Positions 24,521-31,734 of a stretch of 33,609 nucleotides of DNA are shown here, in pieces. Under the pieces are notes generated by a model. It saw nothing but the letters and a program-made list of their open reading frames with translations, ran no database searches and was not told the DNA's origin. A program made the translations under genes and the position numbers. The DNA is from Micavibrio_B sp048498395 (GTDB lineage: Bacteria > Pseudomonadota > Alphaproteobacteria > Micavibrionales > Micavibrionaceae), in contig JBEHYB010000013.1 in NCBI GenBank assembly GCA_048498395.1, forward strand, positions 1 to 33,609. Direction: 5' to 3'. Positions within the stretch are counted from its first letter, which is position 1, and each line of letters begins with the position of its first letter.

Positions 24521-24883
24521 ATGAAATTTACGACAGAAGACAAACAAGTTGTCGCCGCTAACGAACACCTGCCACCATCAAAAAGAACCATTCCACCGTC
24601 AGTCGACAGCTTCACAAGCGCGCTTGCCCTGATCGCCACTGGCCCTTTCGCCCTGCAGAATAGCCTTTCCATCAAAGATAAGAACGGTGTTCCCGTAAAC
24701 CGCCCGAACGTAAACGCCCCGCAATTCATGGCTGAACTTCTGGCAGGCTATCCAACAAAACAATTCGCAAGCGTAGCCGACACTCAGCAACTCGGACGAT
24801 CCGTACGTCCCGCGCAAGATCAATCTGCCGAGAAAACAGCTCTCGTGATTGATGCTCCTGTTAAAAAATTCAATATGATCTGA
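24521..24883 (+). CDS. Small hypothetical protein
   Basis: The 120-residue product (MKFTTEDKQVVAANEHLPP...APVKKFNMI) is not recognised and has no signal peptide, membrane helix or known motif. Support for a real gene: a GAGGG ribosome-binding site 7 nt before the ATG, a very A+T-rich upstream region as expected of a promoter, and a + strand terminator just after the stop. It diverges from prs and converges on pgeF with a 2-bp gap. The opposite-strand frames are probably shadows. Confidence 0.55.
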   Translation: MKFTTEDKQVVAANEHLPPSKRTIPPSVDSFTSALALIATGPFALQNSLSIKDKNGVPVNRPNVNAPQFMAELLAGYPTKQFASVADTQQLGRSVRPAQDQSAEKTALVIDAPVKKFNMI

Positions 24884-24885
24884 TT

Positions 24886-25653
24886 TTATCTTATAGCGAT
24901 TACGGACAGTTCGCGTCCGTAATCTTTTTCTTCGCGATGTGTCGTGCGGCGGTAGCTGAAATAGTCGTCTTCCTGTTTATAGGTATCAATCCCGCTCAAC
25001 GTAACGCTTCTGATCCCCGCCCGTTCCAGACGGAACTTGATATAGTTTGGCAGGTCGAACCATAATTTATTCACCACGCCCGGTTTGAAATACATGATGC
25101 TGTCGCGGTCTTCCTCGAAGAACGGTTTCTGGAATCCTTCACTGACTTCGTAGCTTTCAGGACCTATGCAAGGCCCCAGACAGGCGCGGATCGTCTCGAT
25201 AAACGCGCCCTCGCTCTTCATTTTGTTTATCGTATCTTCAAGCACACCCTTGACCGCGCCGCCCCAACCAGCATGCGCGGCACCAACGACCGGACCTTTC
25301 GCGCTATCGCCCGTGAATAAAACAGGACCGCAATCCGCCGTCAGGATCCCGAGCGCCACTCCCGGCACGCTGGTGACGAAAGCGTCCGCCTCAACCTTGT
25401 CTTTCAACGGCTCATTGATAATCACGCAATGCGCTGAGTGCACCTGATGCAGGCTCGAAATATCTTTGACATCAATCGCTTTGCAGATGCGCTGGCGGTT
25501 CTCGACGACCGCATCCGGATTATCGTTACTGCCGCGACCGCAATTGAGGCTCGAATAGATGCCCTCGCTCACGCCTCCCTTACGGCCAAAGAAACCGTAG
25601 GAAATATTTTTATCGTTCGCGGCGATAAATTCATCGAATGTCAGCCTGTTCAT
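24886..25653 (-). CDS. pgeF: PgeF/YfiH, laccase-domain peptidoglycan-editing or purine-phosphorylase enzyme
   Basis: The 255-residue product has the DUF152/YfiH fold with the zinc-binding and catalytic triad His72 (SLHQVHSA), Cys108 (LTADCGPV) and His127 (AAHAGWGG). The family has been described as a purine nucleoside phosphorylase/adenosine deaminase, and in E. coli as removing wrongly incorporated L-Ser from muropeptide precursors. Its ATG overlaps the midA stop by ATGA (25650-25653), so translation is coupled. A terminator for the convergent gene lies inside its last codons. Confidence 0.92.
   Translation of the reverse strand: MNRLTFDEFIAANDKNISYGFFGRKGGVSEGIYSSLNCGRGSNDNPDAVVENRQRICKAIDVKDISSLHQVHSAHCVIINEPLKDKVEADAFVTSVPGVALGILTADCGPVLFTGDSAKGPVVGAAHAGWGGAVKGVLEDTINKMKSEGAFIETIRACLGPCIGPESYEVSEGFQKPFFEEDRDSIMYFKPGVVNKLWFDLPNYIKFRLERAGIRSVTLSGIDTYKQEDDYFSYRRTTHREEKDYGRELSVIAIR
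24897..24928 (+). terminator. Plus-strand terminator within the pgeF coding end
   Basis: gattacggac (24897-24906) pairs with gtccgtaatc (24914-24923), followed by TTTTT. It lies 14 bp after the stop of the small + strand gene and inside the last codons of pgeF on the other strand, thus doing double duty. Confidence 0.8.
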
Positions 25654-26705
25654 TCTGCAAATCCTGCGGGGTCTTCCATACCATGAGATATGCCGATCAC
25701 CTTGAACAGCAAGCCCATTTCATCCCGGTGGGTCAGCCGCCGCAATCCCGTGGCGATCATTTCGTTTTTGTCAGGATTGGCCGCGCTCAATTTTTCCGCC
25801 CGGACCTCGATCCCGATATTCTTGAGGAAATACATCTGCGGTATTGGCCCCCATACTTTTAAGTCACCGGCCAATGATTTCAGGCGCGCGAAATCCACAT
25901 GGCTTGTTAAATCCTGCTCGCCCGGGTTCTCCAGCACATTCGCGAACTGATGATCTTTTACCGCCTGGAATGTATCCCCGATTTTCGTCTCACTATGACC
26001 GTAATCGATCAGCAACGCCGCGCCCTTCTGGGATTTAACCCGCGCGCAGATATCAGCCCATATGCTTTCGCGCGGCGGCGAGAATTCAAAAATACCGCCC
26101 TCTTTCGCGTCGGGGAAATCGCCTTCCTTCAGGCCGGGCCCCAGCGCAAAAATCAGTTTTCCGTTCTCAAGCGTAACCATACGCTCGCGCCAGCCCTCTG
26201 CGGTTTTGACGACCTGATAGAATGGCAGCGCGTCAAGAAATTCGTTGCCGATGAAGATAACAGGCGCGTCTTTAGGTAACGTCGACAGGCCCGCATGCCA
26301 TGTAATCCTCTGCCCCGCCAGCAAGTCTTTCTGCTTTTCGATGAGCGCCGGGCTCGTCTCTATGAGTTGCACCGAAATGGCTTCCGGCAAACCCGGCACT
26401 TTCTTCGCCACGCGAAGAATATCGGCCATCAAGGTGCCGCGACCGGGGCCGCACTCAACCAGTATCAATCTCTCAGGGCTGCCGAGCTTAAGCCAGCTAT
26501 CCGCCACCCAGATGCCGATCATCTCGCCAAACAACTGGCTGATCTCCGGCGCAGTGGTGAAATCGCCTTTCACCCCGAGCGGGTCCTTGCGGCGGTAGTA
26601 GCCCAATTCAGGATGCGCGAGGCACAGATCCATATAGGCCGCCACGCTGAGCGGACCGCTTTTCTGGATATGCTCGACGATCAGATCATGCAATTTGTGC
26701 GGCAT
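25650..26705 (-). CDS. MidA-family class I SAM-dependent methyltransferase
   Basis: The product is 351 residues and belongs to the DUF185 family, related to mitochondrial NDUFAF7/MidA, which methylates an Arg in a complex I subunit and aids assembly. Family hallmarks: LSVAAYMDLCLAHPELGYYRRKDPLGVKGDFTTAPEISQLFGEMIGIWVADSW at the N-terminus, then the SAM-binding motif LILVECGPGRGTLMADILR, and later FIGNEFLDALPFYQV and LLIDYGHS. The start at 26705 (MPHKLHDLIVEHI) lies 20 nt inside the end of lgt. The gene is thus coupled to lgt upstream and, through ATGA, to pgeF downstream. The bacterial substrate is not certain; no complex I gene is nearby. Confidence 0.9.
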   Translation of the reverse strand: MPHKLHDLIVEHIQKSGPLSVAAYMDLCLAHPELGYYRRKDPLGVKGDFTTAPEISQLFGEMIGIWVADSWLKLGSPERLILVECGPGRGTLMADILRVAKKVPGLPEAISVQLIETSPALIEKQKDLLAGQRITWHAGLSTLPKDAPVIFIGNEFLDALPFYQVVKTAEGWRERMVTLENGKLIFALGPGLKEGDFPDAKEGGIFEFSPPRESIWADICARVKSQKGAALLIDYGHSETKIGDTFQAVKDHQFANVLENPGEQDLTSHVDFARLKSLAGDLKVWGPIPQMYFLKNIGIEVRAEKLSAANPDKNEMIATGLRRLTHRDEMGLLFKVIGISHGMEDPAGFAE

Positions 26706-27507
26706 GGGTCTTGGCTGAAAGTTTCTTCGCGATAATGAAGATAATGATACCCAGCGCAATCACCGGGATACAGAGCAACTGCCCCATCGACAGCCCGTCG
26801 AAGATAAACCCAAGCTGGGCATCCGGCTCACGGAAGAACTCGATGACGAAGCGGAATACGCCATAGAAGAACAGGAACGCCGCCGATACCAGCCCCGGCG
26901 TATTGCGGATTTTCTCATTGCGGATCATGAAGAACAAGATGAAAAACAGGACAAAGCCTTCAAGGCTTGCCTGATAGAGTTGGCTCGGATGTCTCGGCAA
27001 ATCGCCACCGCGCGGAAAGATCATTCCCCATGGCACATCTGTCACACGTCCGAATAATTCCCCGTTCACGAAATTCGCGATACGCCCGAAGAAAAAACCA
27101 ATCGTCGCACCGACGGAAAACAAATCCGTCAACCGCAGGAACGTGACTTTATGTTTCCATGAATACAGAGCCGTGACGGTAATCACGCCGATCAGGGCAC
27201 CATGCCACGCCATGCCGCCCTGCCAGACTTTGAGCGCATTGAGCGGATGCTCGATATAGATAGGGAGATTATAAAACAGGATGTAACCCAGCCGCCCGCC
27301 AAGAATGACCCCCGGCACCGCCCAGGTGATGAAATCATCGATATCGGTTTCATTGGGGCGGAATTTATTATTGTCGAGGCGGCAGATATATTTAGCCAAC
27401 CACCAGCCGCCTAAGATTCCGGCAAGATACGCCAGCGCGTACCAGTGAATGGCTAATGGTCCCAGATGAACGGCGACCGGATCGATATTGGGAAATTGTA
27501 GTGCCAC
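26686..27507 (-). CDS. lgt: Prolipoprotein diacylglyceryl transferase
   Basis: Lgt transfers a diacylglycerol from phosphatidylglycerol to the lipobox Cys of prolipoproteins in the inner membrane. The product is 273 residues with about seven hydrophobic helices. IHWYALAYLAGILGGWWLAK, GRLGYILFYNL, then the Lgt signature GRIANFVNGELFGRVTDVPWG and HPSQLYQASLEG are present. The start is GTG at 27507 (VALQFPNIDPVAVHLGPLAIHW), as in homologs. The longer frame to 27564 reads SPNPLPEGEG, which is a translated dispersed repeat. AGAAG is a weak ribosome-binding site. Confidence 0.93.
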   Translation of the reverse strand: MALQFPNIDPVAVHLGPLAIHWYALAYLAGILGGWWLAKYICRLDNNKFRPNETDIDDFITWAVPGVILGGRLGYILFYNLPIYIEHPLNALKVWQGGMAWHGALIGVITVTALYSWKHKVTFLRLTDLFSVGATIGFFFGRIANFVNGELFGRVTDVPWGMIFPRGGDLPRHPSQLYQASLEGFVLFFILFFMIRNEKIRNTPGLVSAAFLFFYGVFRFVIEFFREPDAQLGFIFDGLSMGQLLCIPVIALGIIIFIIAKKLSAKTHAAQIA

Positions 27508-27526
27508 TTTACTTCTTTCTAAAAAG

Positions 27527-27603
27527 CCCTCTCCCTCCGGGAGAGGGTTGGGTGAGGGAAACAACTATCGCCCCTCATCTAAATCTTCTCCCGAAGGGAG
27601 AAG
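27527..27603. repeat. Second repeat family: inverted palindrome doublet between lgt and hldD
   Basis: Left unit 27527-27558 is a hairpin (ccctctccc, tcc, gggagaggg) followed by ttgggtgaggg. Right unit starts near 27571 (cccctcatctaaat) and ends in a hairpin, cttctccc-gaa-gggagaag (27585-27603). The two units are in inverted orientation. This is unrelated in sequence to the GTCAT units but has the same doublet design. Reading frames through it give SPNPLPEGEG-type peptides. Confidence 0.85.
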
Positions 27604-27619
27604 ACTAAAGGGTGTTAAA

Positions 27620-28612
27620 TTATTTATACGGATCTTCTTTGGCAAGGTGGTTATGGACAAGTTCGCGAACGCCGTCTTCAAGTTCGGTCATCGGTTTTGA
27701 ATATCCCGCCTTACGAAGTTTGGAAATATCGGCTTCGGTAAAATACTGGTATTTGCCTTTGAGTTCTTCCGGCATATCCATGTAATGGATCTTCGGTTCC
27801 AGTCCGGCAGCGGCGAAAGTCGCCAGCGCCAGATCCTTGAAGCTGCGCGCTTTGCCCGACCCGACATTATAAAGGCCAGATACTTTCGGGTTCTCGTAAA
27901 GCCACAGCATGACCGAGACGACATCCTCGACAAAAACGAAGTCGCGCAATTGCCCGCCATCCTCATATTTAGGATTGGCGGATTTGAACAGGCGCGCCGA
28001 CGCACCGGCGGCGATCTGAGGATAGAGCTTGCAGATGACGCTCATCATATCGCCCTTGTGGAATTCATTCGGTCCGTAGACATTGAAGAATTTCAACCCC
28101 GCCCATTGCGGCGGCGTGCCTTCTTTTTTGTTATTATAAATAATGCTGGCGACGCGACGGTCGAATACATGCTTGGACCAGCCATAGGCGTTAAGTGGTC
28201 TGAATTTCGCCAGCGCCTCGGGCTGATCGTCATCCTTGAACCCTTGCGTGCCGTCGCCGTAGGTTGCAGCCGAGGACGCATAGATAAAGCGCACCTTGTT
28301 TTGCGTGCACCATTGCCACAGGTCATTGGTCAGGACGAAATTATTCTCAACGATCTTGTCGGCATCTTTCTCGGTGGTCGCCGAAATCGCGCCCATATGG
28401 AAGATAATCTTGATCTTGGACTTATTGATCTCGAGAAAATCGAACAGGCGTTCCGGGTGGACGATATCGCGAAAACCGCGTTTTGAAATATTGCGCCATT
28501 TGTCATCGGTGCCAAGCACATCGCAGACAACGATATCTTCCGCGCCATAAGCCTCAAGTGCCGCCAGAAGGTTCGACCCGATAAATCCGGCCCCGCCGGT
28601 GACTATAATCAT
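27620..28612 (-). CDS. hldD: ADP-L-glycero-D-manno-heptose-6-epimerase
   Basis: HldD (RfaD) makes ADP-L-glycero-D-manno-heptose, the inner-core heptose donor of LPS. The 330-residue product is an extended short-chain dehydrogenase. The NAD(P) motif is MIIVTGGAGFIGSNLLAAL, the catalytic Ser in ASSAATYG, and Tyr-Lys in YGWSK. GLKFFNVYGPNEFHKGDMMSV and GQLRDFVFVEDVV are typical of HldD. Its ATG overlaps the stop of the small membrane-protein gene (ATGA), with AAGGA 6 nt upstream. Other heptose genes are absent from the window. The lgt gene follows after the repeat doublet. Confidence 0.95.
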   Translation of the reverse strand: MIIVTGGAGFIGSNLLAALEAYGAEDIVVCDVLGTDDKWRNISKRGFRDIVHPERLFDFLEINKSKIKIIFHMGAISATTEKDADKIVENNFVLTNDLWQWCTQNKVRFIYASSAATYGDGTQGFKDDDQPEALAKFRPLNAYGWSKHVFDRRVASIIYNNKKEGTPPQWAGLKFFNVYGPNEFHKGDMMSVICKLYPQIAAGASARLFKSANPKYEDGGQLRDFVFVEDVVSVMLWLYENPKVSGLYNVGSGKARSFKDLALATFAAAGLEPKIHYMDMPEELKGKYQYFTEADISKLRKAGYSKPMTELEDGVRELVHNHLAKEDPYK

Positions 28613-28863
28613 GATTGTCCTTTATACAATTTTTCCAACCAGCGCTTTTTTACCAGAGGCAGAGTCAAAGTCGAGAAAAGATAACCGCAGACTGGAACTG
28701 TCGCGTGCATCCAGCTTTTCTCAAGCCCCAGAACCGGCAGGTAGAAGACGAGGAATAGATAAGTAATTGCGCAGATGGACAGCCGTCTGGTCCACGAGGT
28801 TTCCCAAGCCTTATCGCTTTCCACCTTGGCATTTCTGGTTTTTATAGCATCTAAATCAGTCAT
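28609..28863 (-). CDS. Small membrane protein of unknown function
   Basis: The 84-residue protein has a charged N-terminus (MTDLDAIKTRNAKVESDKAWETSW) and two hydrophobic segments, about residues 29-47 (SICAITYLFLVFYLPVLGL) and 53-69 (ATVPVCGYLFSTLTLPL), then a basic tail. It is not a recognised family. A strong ribosome-binding site (AAGGAA, 7 nt spacing) supports the ATG. Its stop overlaps the hldD start, so it is coupled to LPS heptose synthesis. Its own ATG overlaps the stop of the GIY-YIG copy B. Confidence 0.75.
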   Translation of the reverse strand: MTDLDAIKTRNAKVESDKAWETSWTRRLSICAITYLFLVFYLPVLGLEKSWMHATVPVCGYLFSTLTLPLVKKRWLEKLYKGQS

Positions 28864-29201
28864 TTAAATTTCCTTCTATCTAATTCGTCATTCCGGCGAA
28901 GGCCGGGATCCATTCCTAATTCGCAATAAAGGTCCTTCCACTCCGGATTTTTTTCTTTTATCCGATTTATTTTCCAGGCCCTTTTCCATTCTTTAATCTG
29001 CTTTTCGCGCTGAATAGCGCTTTCTGCAGTATCATGCATTTCATACCACACAAGATATTTAATTCCATATTGCTTTGTAAATCCTTCCACAAGGCCTTCT
29101 TTATGTTCATAAATGCGCCTGTGAAGATCCGCTGTTACACCCACATATAAGGTCCCGTTAAAGCCACTGGCCATCATATACACGCAAAATTGTTTTACCA
29201 T
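28860..29201 (-). CDS. Small GIY-YIG nuclease-family protein (element B), C-terminus read into the REP
   Basis: The product is 113 residues. The GIY-YIG domain (residues 1-90) matches that of copy A at most conserved positions: VYM and YVG strands, DLHRRIYEHK, GFTKQY, YEMHDTAESAIQREKQIKEW and NPEWKDL. There is no stop before the left REP. The frame runs through it, giving GMDPGLRRNDELDRRKFK, so the tail is repeat-derived and probably not functional. ATG at 29201 has GGGGGAG upstream. The frame is open to 29213, but that codon lies in the right REP. Its TGA overlaps the ATG of the next gene. Confidence 0.88.
   Translation of the reverse strand: MVKQFCVYMMASGFNGTLYVGVTADLHRRIYEHKEGLVEGFTKQYGIKYLVWYEMHDTAESAIQREKQIKEWKRAWKINRIKEKNPEWKDLYCELGMDPGLRRNDELDRRKFK
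28887..28913 (+). repeat. Element B, left REP unit
   Basis: GTCAT, tccggc, gaag, gccggg, ATCCA. It is nearly the same as the left unit of locus 4 (21288-21314). Confidence 0.9.
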
Positions 29202-29211
29202 TATCTCCCCC

Positions 29212-29238
29212 ATGGATTCCGGCCTTCGCCGGAATGAC
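29212..29238 (-). repeat. Element B, right REP unit
   Basis: Inverted copy of the left unit, with its GTCAT end facing ubiK. One base differs. Confidence 0.9.
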
Positions 29239-29366
29239 GATTATACAATTTATCTAAAACATTTACCTGTGGACCAGTTCTAAAATTATCCGCCTTCAGC
29301 TTGCGGCGCATCAATTCCCGGTGGTAAACAAGTCCCCACTTCCACAAAACAGTACGAGTCTTTGAA

Positions 29367-29702
29367 ATGGCCGCAGATAATCGTTTTCTTGATGATTTGG
29401 CCCGCATGGCGGGAGGAGCCGCAAGCCTTCTCTCGACTGTCCGCCGCCAGATCAAATCGGACCTTAGGGAACGTGTTGAGTCCTACACGTCACGCATGGA
29501 CCTCGCGGCCCGCGATGAAGTTGAACGCCTTCAGGCCACTGTGTCCAAATTCCGCATGGAACAGGATCAGATGAAAAAGAAAATCGCTGATCTGGAAACT
29601 GCCCTTGGCGGCAAAGGCGCGGCAAAAGCCAAACCTGCCAATCAAAACGCCACGAAAAAAACGGCTTCCAAAAAGCCCTCCAAACCATCAAAGCGGAAAT
29701 AA
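29367..29702 (+). CDS. ubiK: UbiK-family accessory factor (BMFP protein)
   Basis: UbiK assists the ubiquinone-biosynthesis complex in E. coli, probably through the lipid-binding factor UbiJ. The 111-residue product shows the BMFP helix pair: residues 5-45 (NRFLDDLARMAGGAASLLSTVRRQIKSDLRERVE) and a trimer-forming coiled coil, about 50-80 (ARDEVERLQATVSKFRMEQDQMKKKIADLE). A Lys/Ala/Pro-rich disordered tail follows. It is the first gene of ubiK-ybjN-proC and is divergent from the lgt group, a familiar alphaproteobacterial arrangement. A GAG-like ribosome-binding site precedes the ATG. Confidence 0.88.
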   Translation: MAADNRFLDDLARMAGGAASLLSTVRRQIKSDLRERVESYTSRMDLAARDEVERLQATVSKFRMEQDQMKKKIADLETALGGKGAAKAKPANQNATKKTASKKPSKPSKRK

Positions 29703-29707
29703 GCACA

Positions 29708-30211
29708 ATGCCTGACCTGAACGACTCCTTTTACGAAGAAGTATCGAACCCGCTTGATGGCGCAGAAGATATCATTCAAAGCCCTGATATGTCCTTTAAC
29801 CGCGCCAATCGCGATGAGCTGTTCGTTGAGGCGAAAGGGCGTTATGGCATCTACCGCATGATGTTCATGTGGGACGAAACAATGGGCGCGCTGCAATTCT
29901 GCTGTGAATACGGATTCCAGGTGGCCGATATGAATAAGCCTCTCGCCGCTGAAACCGTTCTCAATATCAATTCCGGTTTGTGGCTCGGCCATTTCGACCT
30001 GCCGCCGGAAACGCTGGCTCCAACTTTCCGTTATACCCAGCTGTTTCGCGGGATGCAGGCTTCGGGTGCCGACCATGTTCAGGAACTGATCCGTATCGCG
30101 ATCGATGAATGCGACAAGAACTTCCCGGTTTTCACCGCGCTCAGCCACACGGCTACGCCTGACGCTGAAGATCTGGCGCTTGCCCTGATGCCGGTTGCAG
30201 GAAGGTCTTAA
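29708..30211 (+). CDS. YbjN-domain protein
   Basis: The 167-residue product has the YbjN/type III secretion-chaperone-like fold: NRDELFVEAKGRYGIYRMMFMWDETMGALQFCCEYGFQV and NINSGLWLGHFDLPPETLAPTFRYTQLFRG. E. coli YbjN influences motility and stress; the molecular role of this alphaproteobacterial group is not established. It lies 5 nt after ubiK and 3 nt before proC, so the three form one transcript. Confidence 0.82.
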   Translation: MPDLNDSFYEEVSNPLDGAEDIIQSPDMSFNRANRDELFVEAKGRYGIYRMMFMWDETMGALQFCCEYGFQVADMNKPLAAETVLNINSGLWLGHFDLPPETLAPTFRYTQLFRGMQASGADHVQELIRIAIDECDKNFPVFTALSHTATPDAEDLALALMPVAGRS

Positions 30212-30214
30212 AAT

Positions 30215-30988
30215 TTGAGTACGGGCCAGCCTACAAAAATTTTGTTGGTTGGCTCCGGTCAAATGGGATCGGCGCTTCTCGCTGGCTGGGAATCTTATCC
30301 GGGTCTTAAAATCTCCGTTCTCGATCCCACTTTGGGGAAAACCATATCCGAATCGGAAAAACTTTTTGATGTCATTGTGTTGGCAGTCAAACCTCAATTA
30401 ATGGATTATGTATGCCGCGACCTTGCTTCGAAGGGCATATCATCTTCACTTTTCATCTCAATTGCAGCCGGTAAGACTCTGAAATCACTTGAAAATAATC
30501 TATGGAGCGGTGCGGCCATTATCCGTACCATGCCAAATACCCCGGCCCTGATCGGTCAGGGTGTAACAGTGGGTGTTTCAAATAAATATGTGAGTGCGGA
30601 CCAGCGAGAACAGGCAGCCTCTCTTCTTAAAGCGCTCGGCCATTTCGAATGGCTTGAGGATGAAAAACTGATGGATGCCGTCACGGCCGTCAGCGGCTCA
30701 GGCCCGGCTTACGTCTTCCTCCTGATCGAGGAACTTGCCAAGGCTGGGATCGCGCAAGGACTACCTCAGGAACTTGCCCTAACCATCTCAAAACAAACAG
30801 TGATCGGTGCGGCCGCTCTCGCCGCCGCGCGTGCTGATACACCCGTTGAAACATTGCGCAATAATGTCACCAGTCCCGGCGGTACGACCGAAGCCGCATT
30901 GAAAATCCTGATGGACCGGAACGGAATGGCAGCCCTGATGAAAACCGCAGTTGCCGAGGCCACGAAACGCAGCCGCGAGCTCTCCTGA
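30215..30988 (+). CDS. proC: Pyrroline-5-carboxylate reductase
   Basis: ProC catalyses the last step of proline synthesis, reducing pyrroline-5-carboxylate with NAD(P)H. The 257-residue product has the dinucleotide motif KILLVGSGQMGSALLAGW, then VILAVKPQ, IRTMPNTPALIGQGVT and, near the C-terminus, the signature VSGSGPAYVFLLIEELAKAGIAQGLPQELA and NNVTSPGGTTEAALKIL. The start codon is TTG (30215), with GGAAGG about 9 nt upstream. It is the third gene of the ubiK transcript. Confidence 0.95.
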   Translation: MSTGQPTKILLVGSGQMGSALLAGWESYPGLKISVLDPTLGKTISESEKLFDVIVLAVKPQLMDYVCRDLASKGISSSLFISIAAGKTLKSLENNLWSGAAIIRTMPNTPALIGQGVTVGVSNKYVSADQREQAASLLKALGHFEWLEDEKLMDAVTAVSGSGPAYVFLLIEELAKAGIAQGLPQELALTISKQTVIGAAALAAARADTPVETLRNNVTSPGGTTEAALKILMDRNGMAALMKTAVAEATKRSRELS

Positions 30989-31000
30989 TTATGAAATTTA

Positions 31001-31597
31001 TTATTTGAGCGCGATCGTTGGCGAGCTCGTGATCAGCGGGCGGGCATTGAATATTGCAGCCGCGTCAACCGCCTTGAGCATATCTATCTTCACGCCCATC
31101 TCGTCCATCGATTGTTCCGCCGCGAAGTTCTTCTTGAAATAATAACTATCCGCGCCGTTCATATCATGGAGCTGGTCGCACAGATTGCCGAAATATTCAC
31201 CTTTCTGTTGCTGAAATCCAGCCATCACGTTTTTATACGCATGGGTCAGCGCATCGGTTCCGGTCGGCGGTTTTGACGAATATTCAATCTTGTTCAGTCC
31301 TGTGCTCGTGCCGATATGGTTCAGGCCGTCATTGAAATCCGATGCATATTCATTCAGCGTCGTGCCAAGATTGCGGCGGAACGTATTGATATTCTGGGAA
31401 TCTCGGCTCTCTTCGGCCGTCGGATTTTCGATCGAGCGCGTGACTTTCGGATGTCCGCCATTGCGGTCGATCTCATAAAGAGTTTTCGTTTTGGGATCGT
31501 ATAATTTGAAATCAGGAGCGATGTTCATCGCGACACCGATCTGTTGTGCCGTCTCCCTGAAACTGGCTTTAATGCCTTTTACGTCGATAAGACCCAT
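31001..31597 (-). CDS. Hypothetical protein
   Basis: The 198-residue protein (MGLIDVKGIKASFRETAQQ...TSSPTIALK) is not recognised. There is no signal peptide or membrane helix. Segments include FKLYDPKTKTLYEIDRNGG, TFRRNLGTTLNEYASDFNDGLNHIG and NLCDQLHDMNGADSYYF. ATG at 31597 with GGGG about 8 nt before it is preferred; the frame is open 11 more codons. It converges on proC with a 12-bp gap and diverges from the sigma factor. Confidence 0.65.
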   Translation of the reverse strand: MGLIDVKGIKASFRETAQQIGVAMNIAPDFKLYDPKTKTLYEIDRNGGHPKVTRSIENPTAEESRDSQNINTFRRNLGTTLNEYASDFNDGLNHIGTSTGLNKIEYSSKPPTGTDALTHAYKNVMAGFQQQKGEYFGNLCDQLHDMNGADSYYFKKNFAAEQSMDEMGVKIDMLKAVDAAAIFNARPLITSSPTIALK

Positions 31598-31734
31598 TAC
31601 TACACCCCTTATTCTTATTTTCCCTATCATAGGCCCAAATAGTTAAATTAAGGTTATGGCAATAAAACGCCTTTAAACGGGCACGGTTCTTGCAAATCTC
31701 TCTTTCAGATTTCGTCCACTCCTCCGGAACGAAG

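Larger units (their letters stand above)
28886..29239. mobile_element. REP-bounded GIY-YIG element B
   Basis: 28886-28913 and 29212-29239 are reverse complements over 28 bp with one mismatch (ATCC versus TTCC at the inner edge). Each holds the unit GTCAT-tccggc-cttc/gaag-gccgg-ATCCA with GTCAT outermost. The interior holds one GIY-YIG gene. It occupies the gap between the small membrane-protein gene and ubiK. I see no clear target duplication. Size (354 bp) and design match element A. Confidence 0.78.

Noticed and set aside
29642..30397. 251-codon minus-strand frame opposite ubiK, ybjN and proC
   Set aside because: It overlaps three recognisable genes and has no family features.
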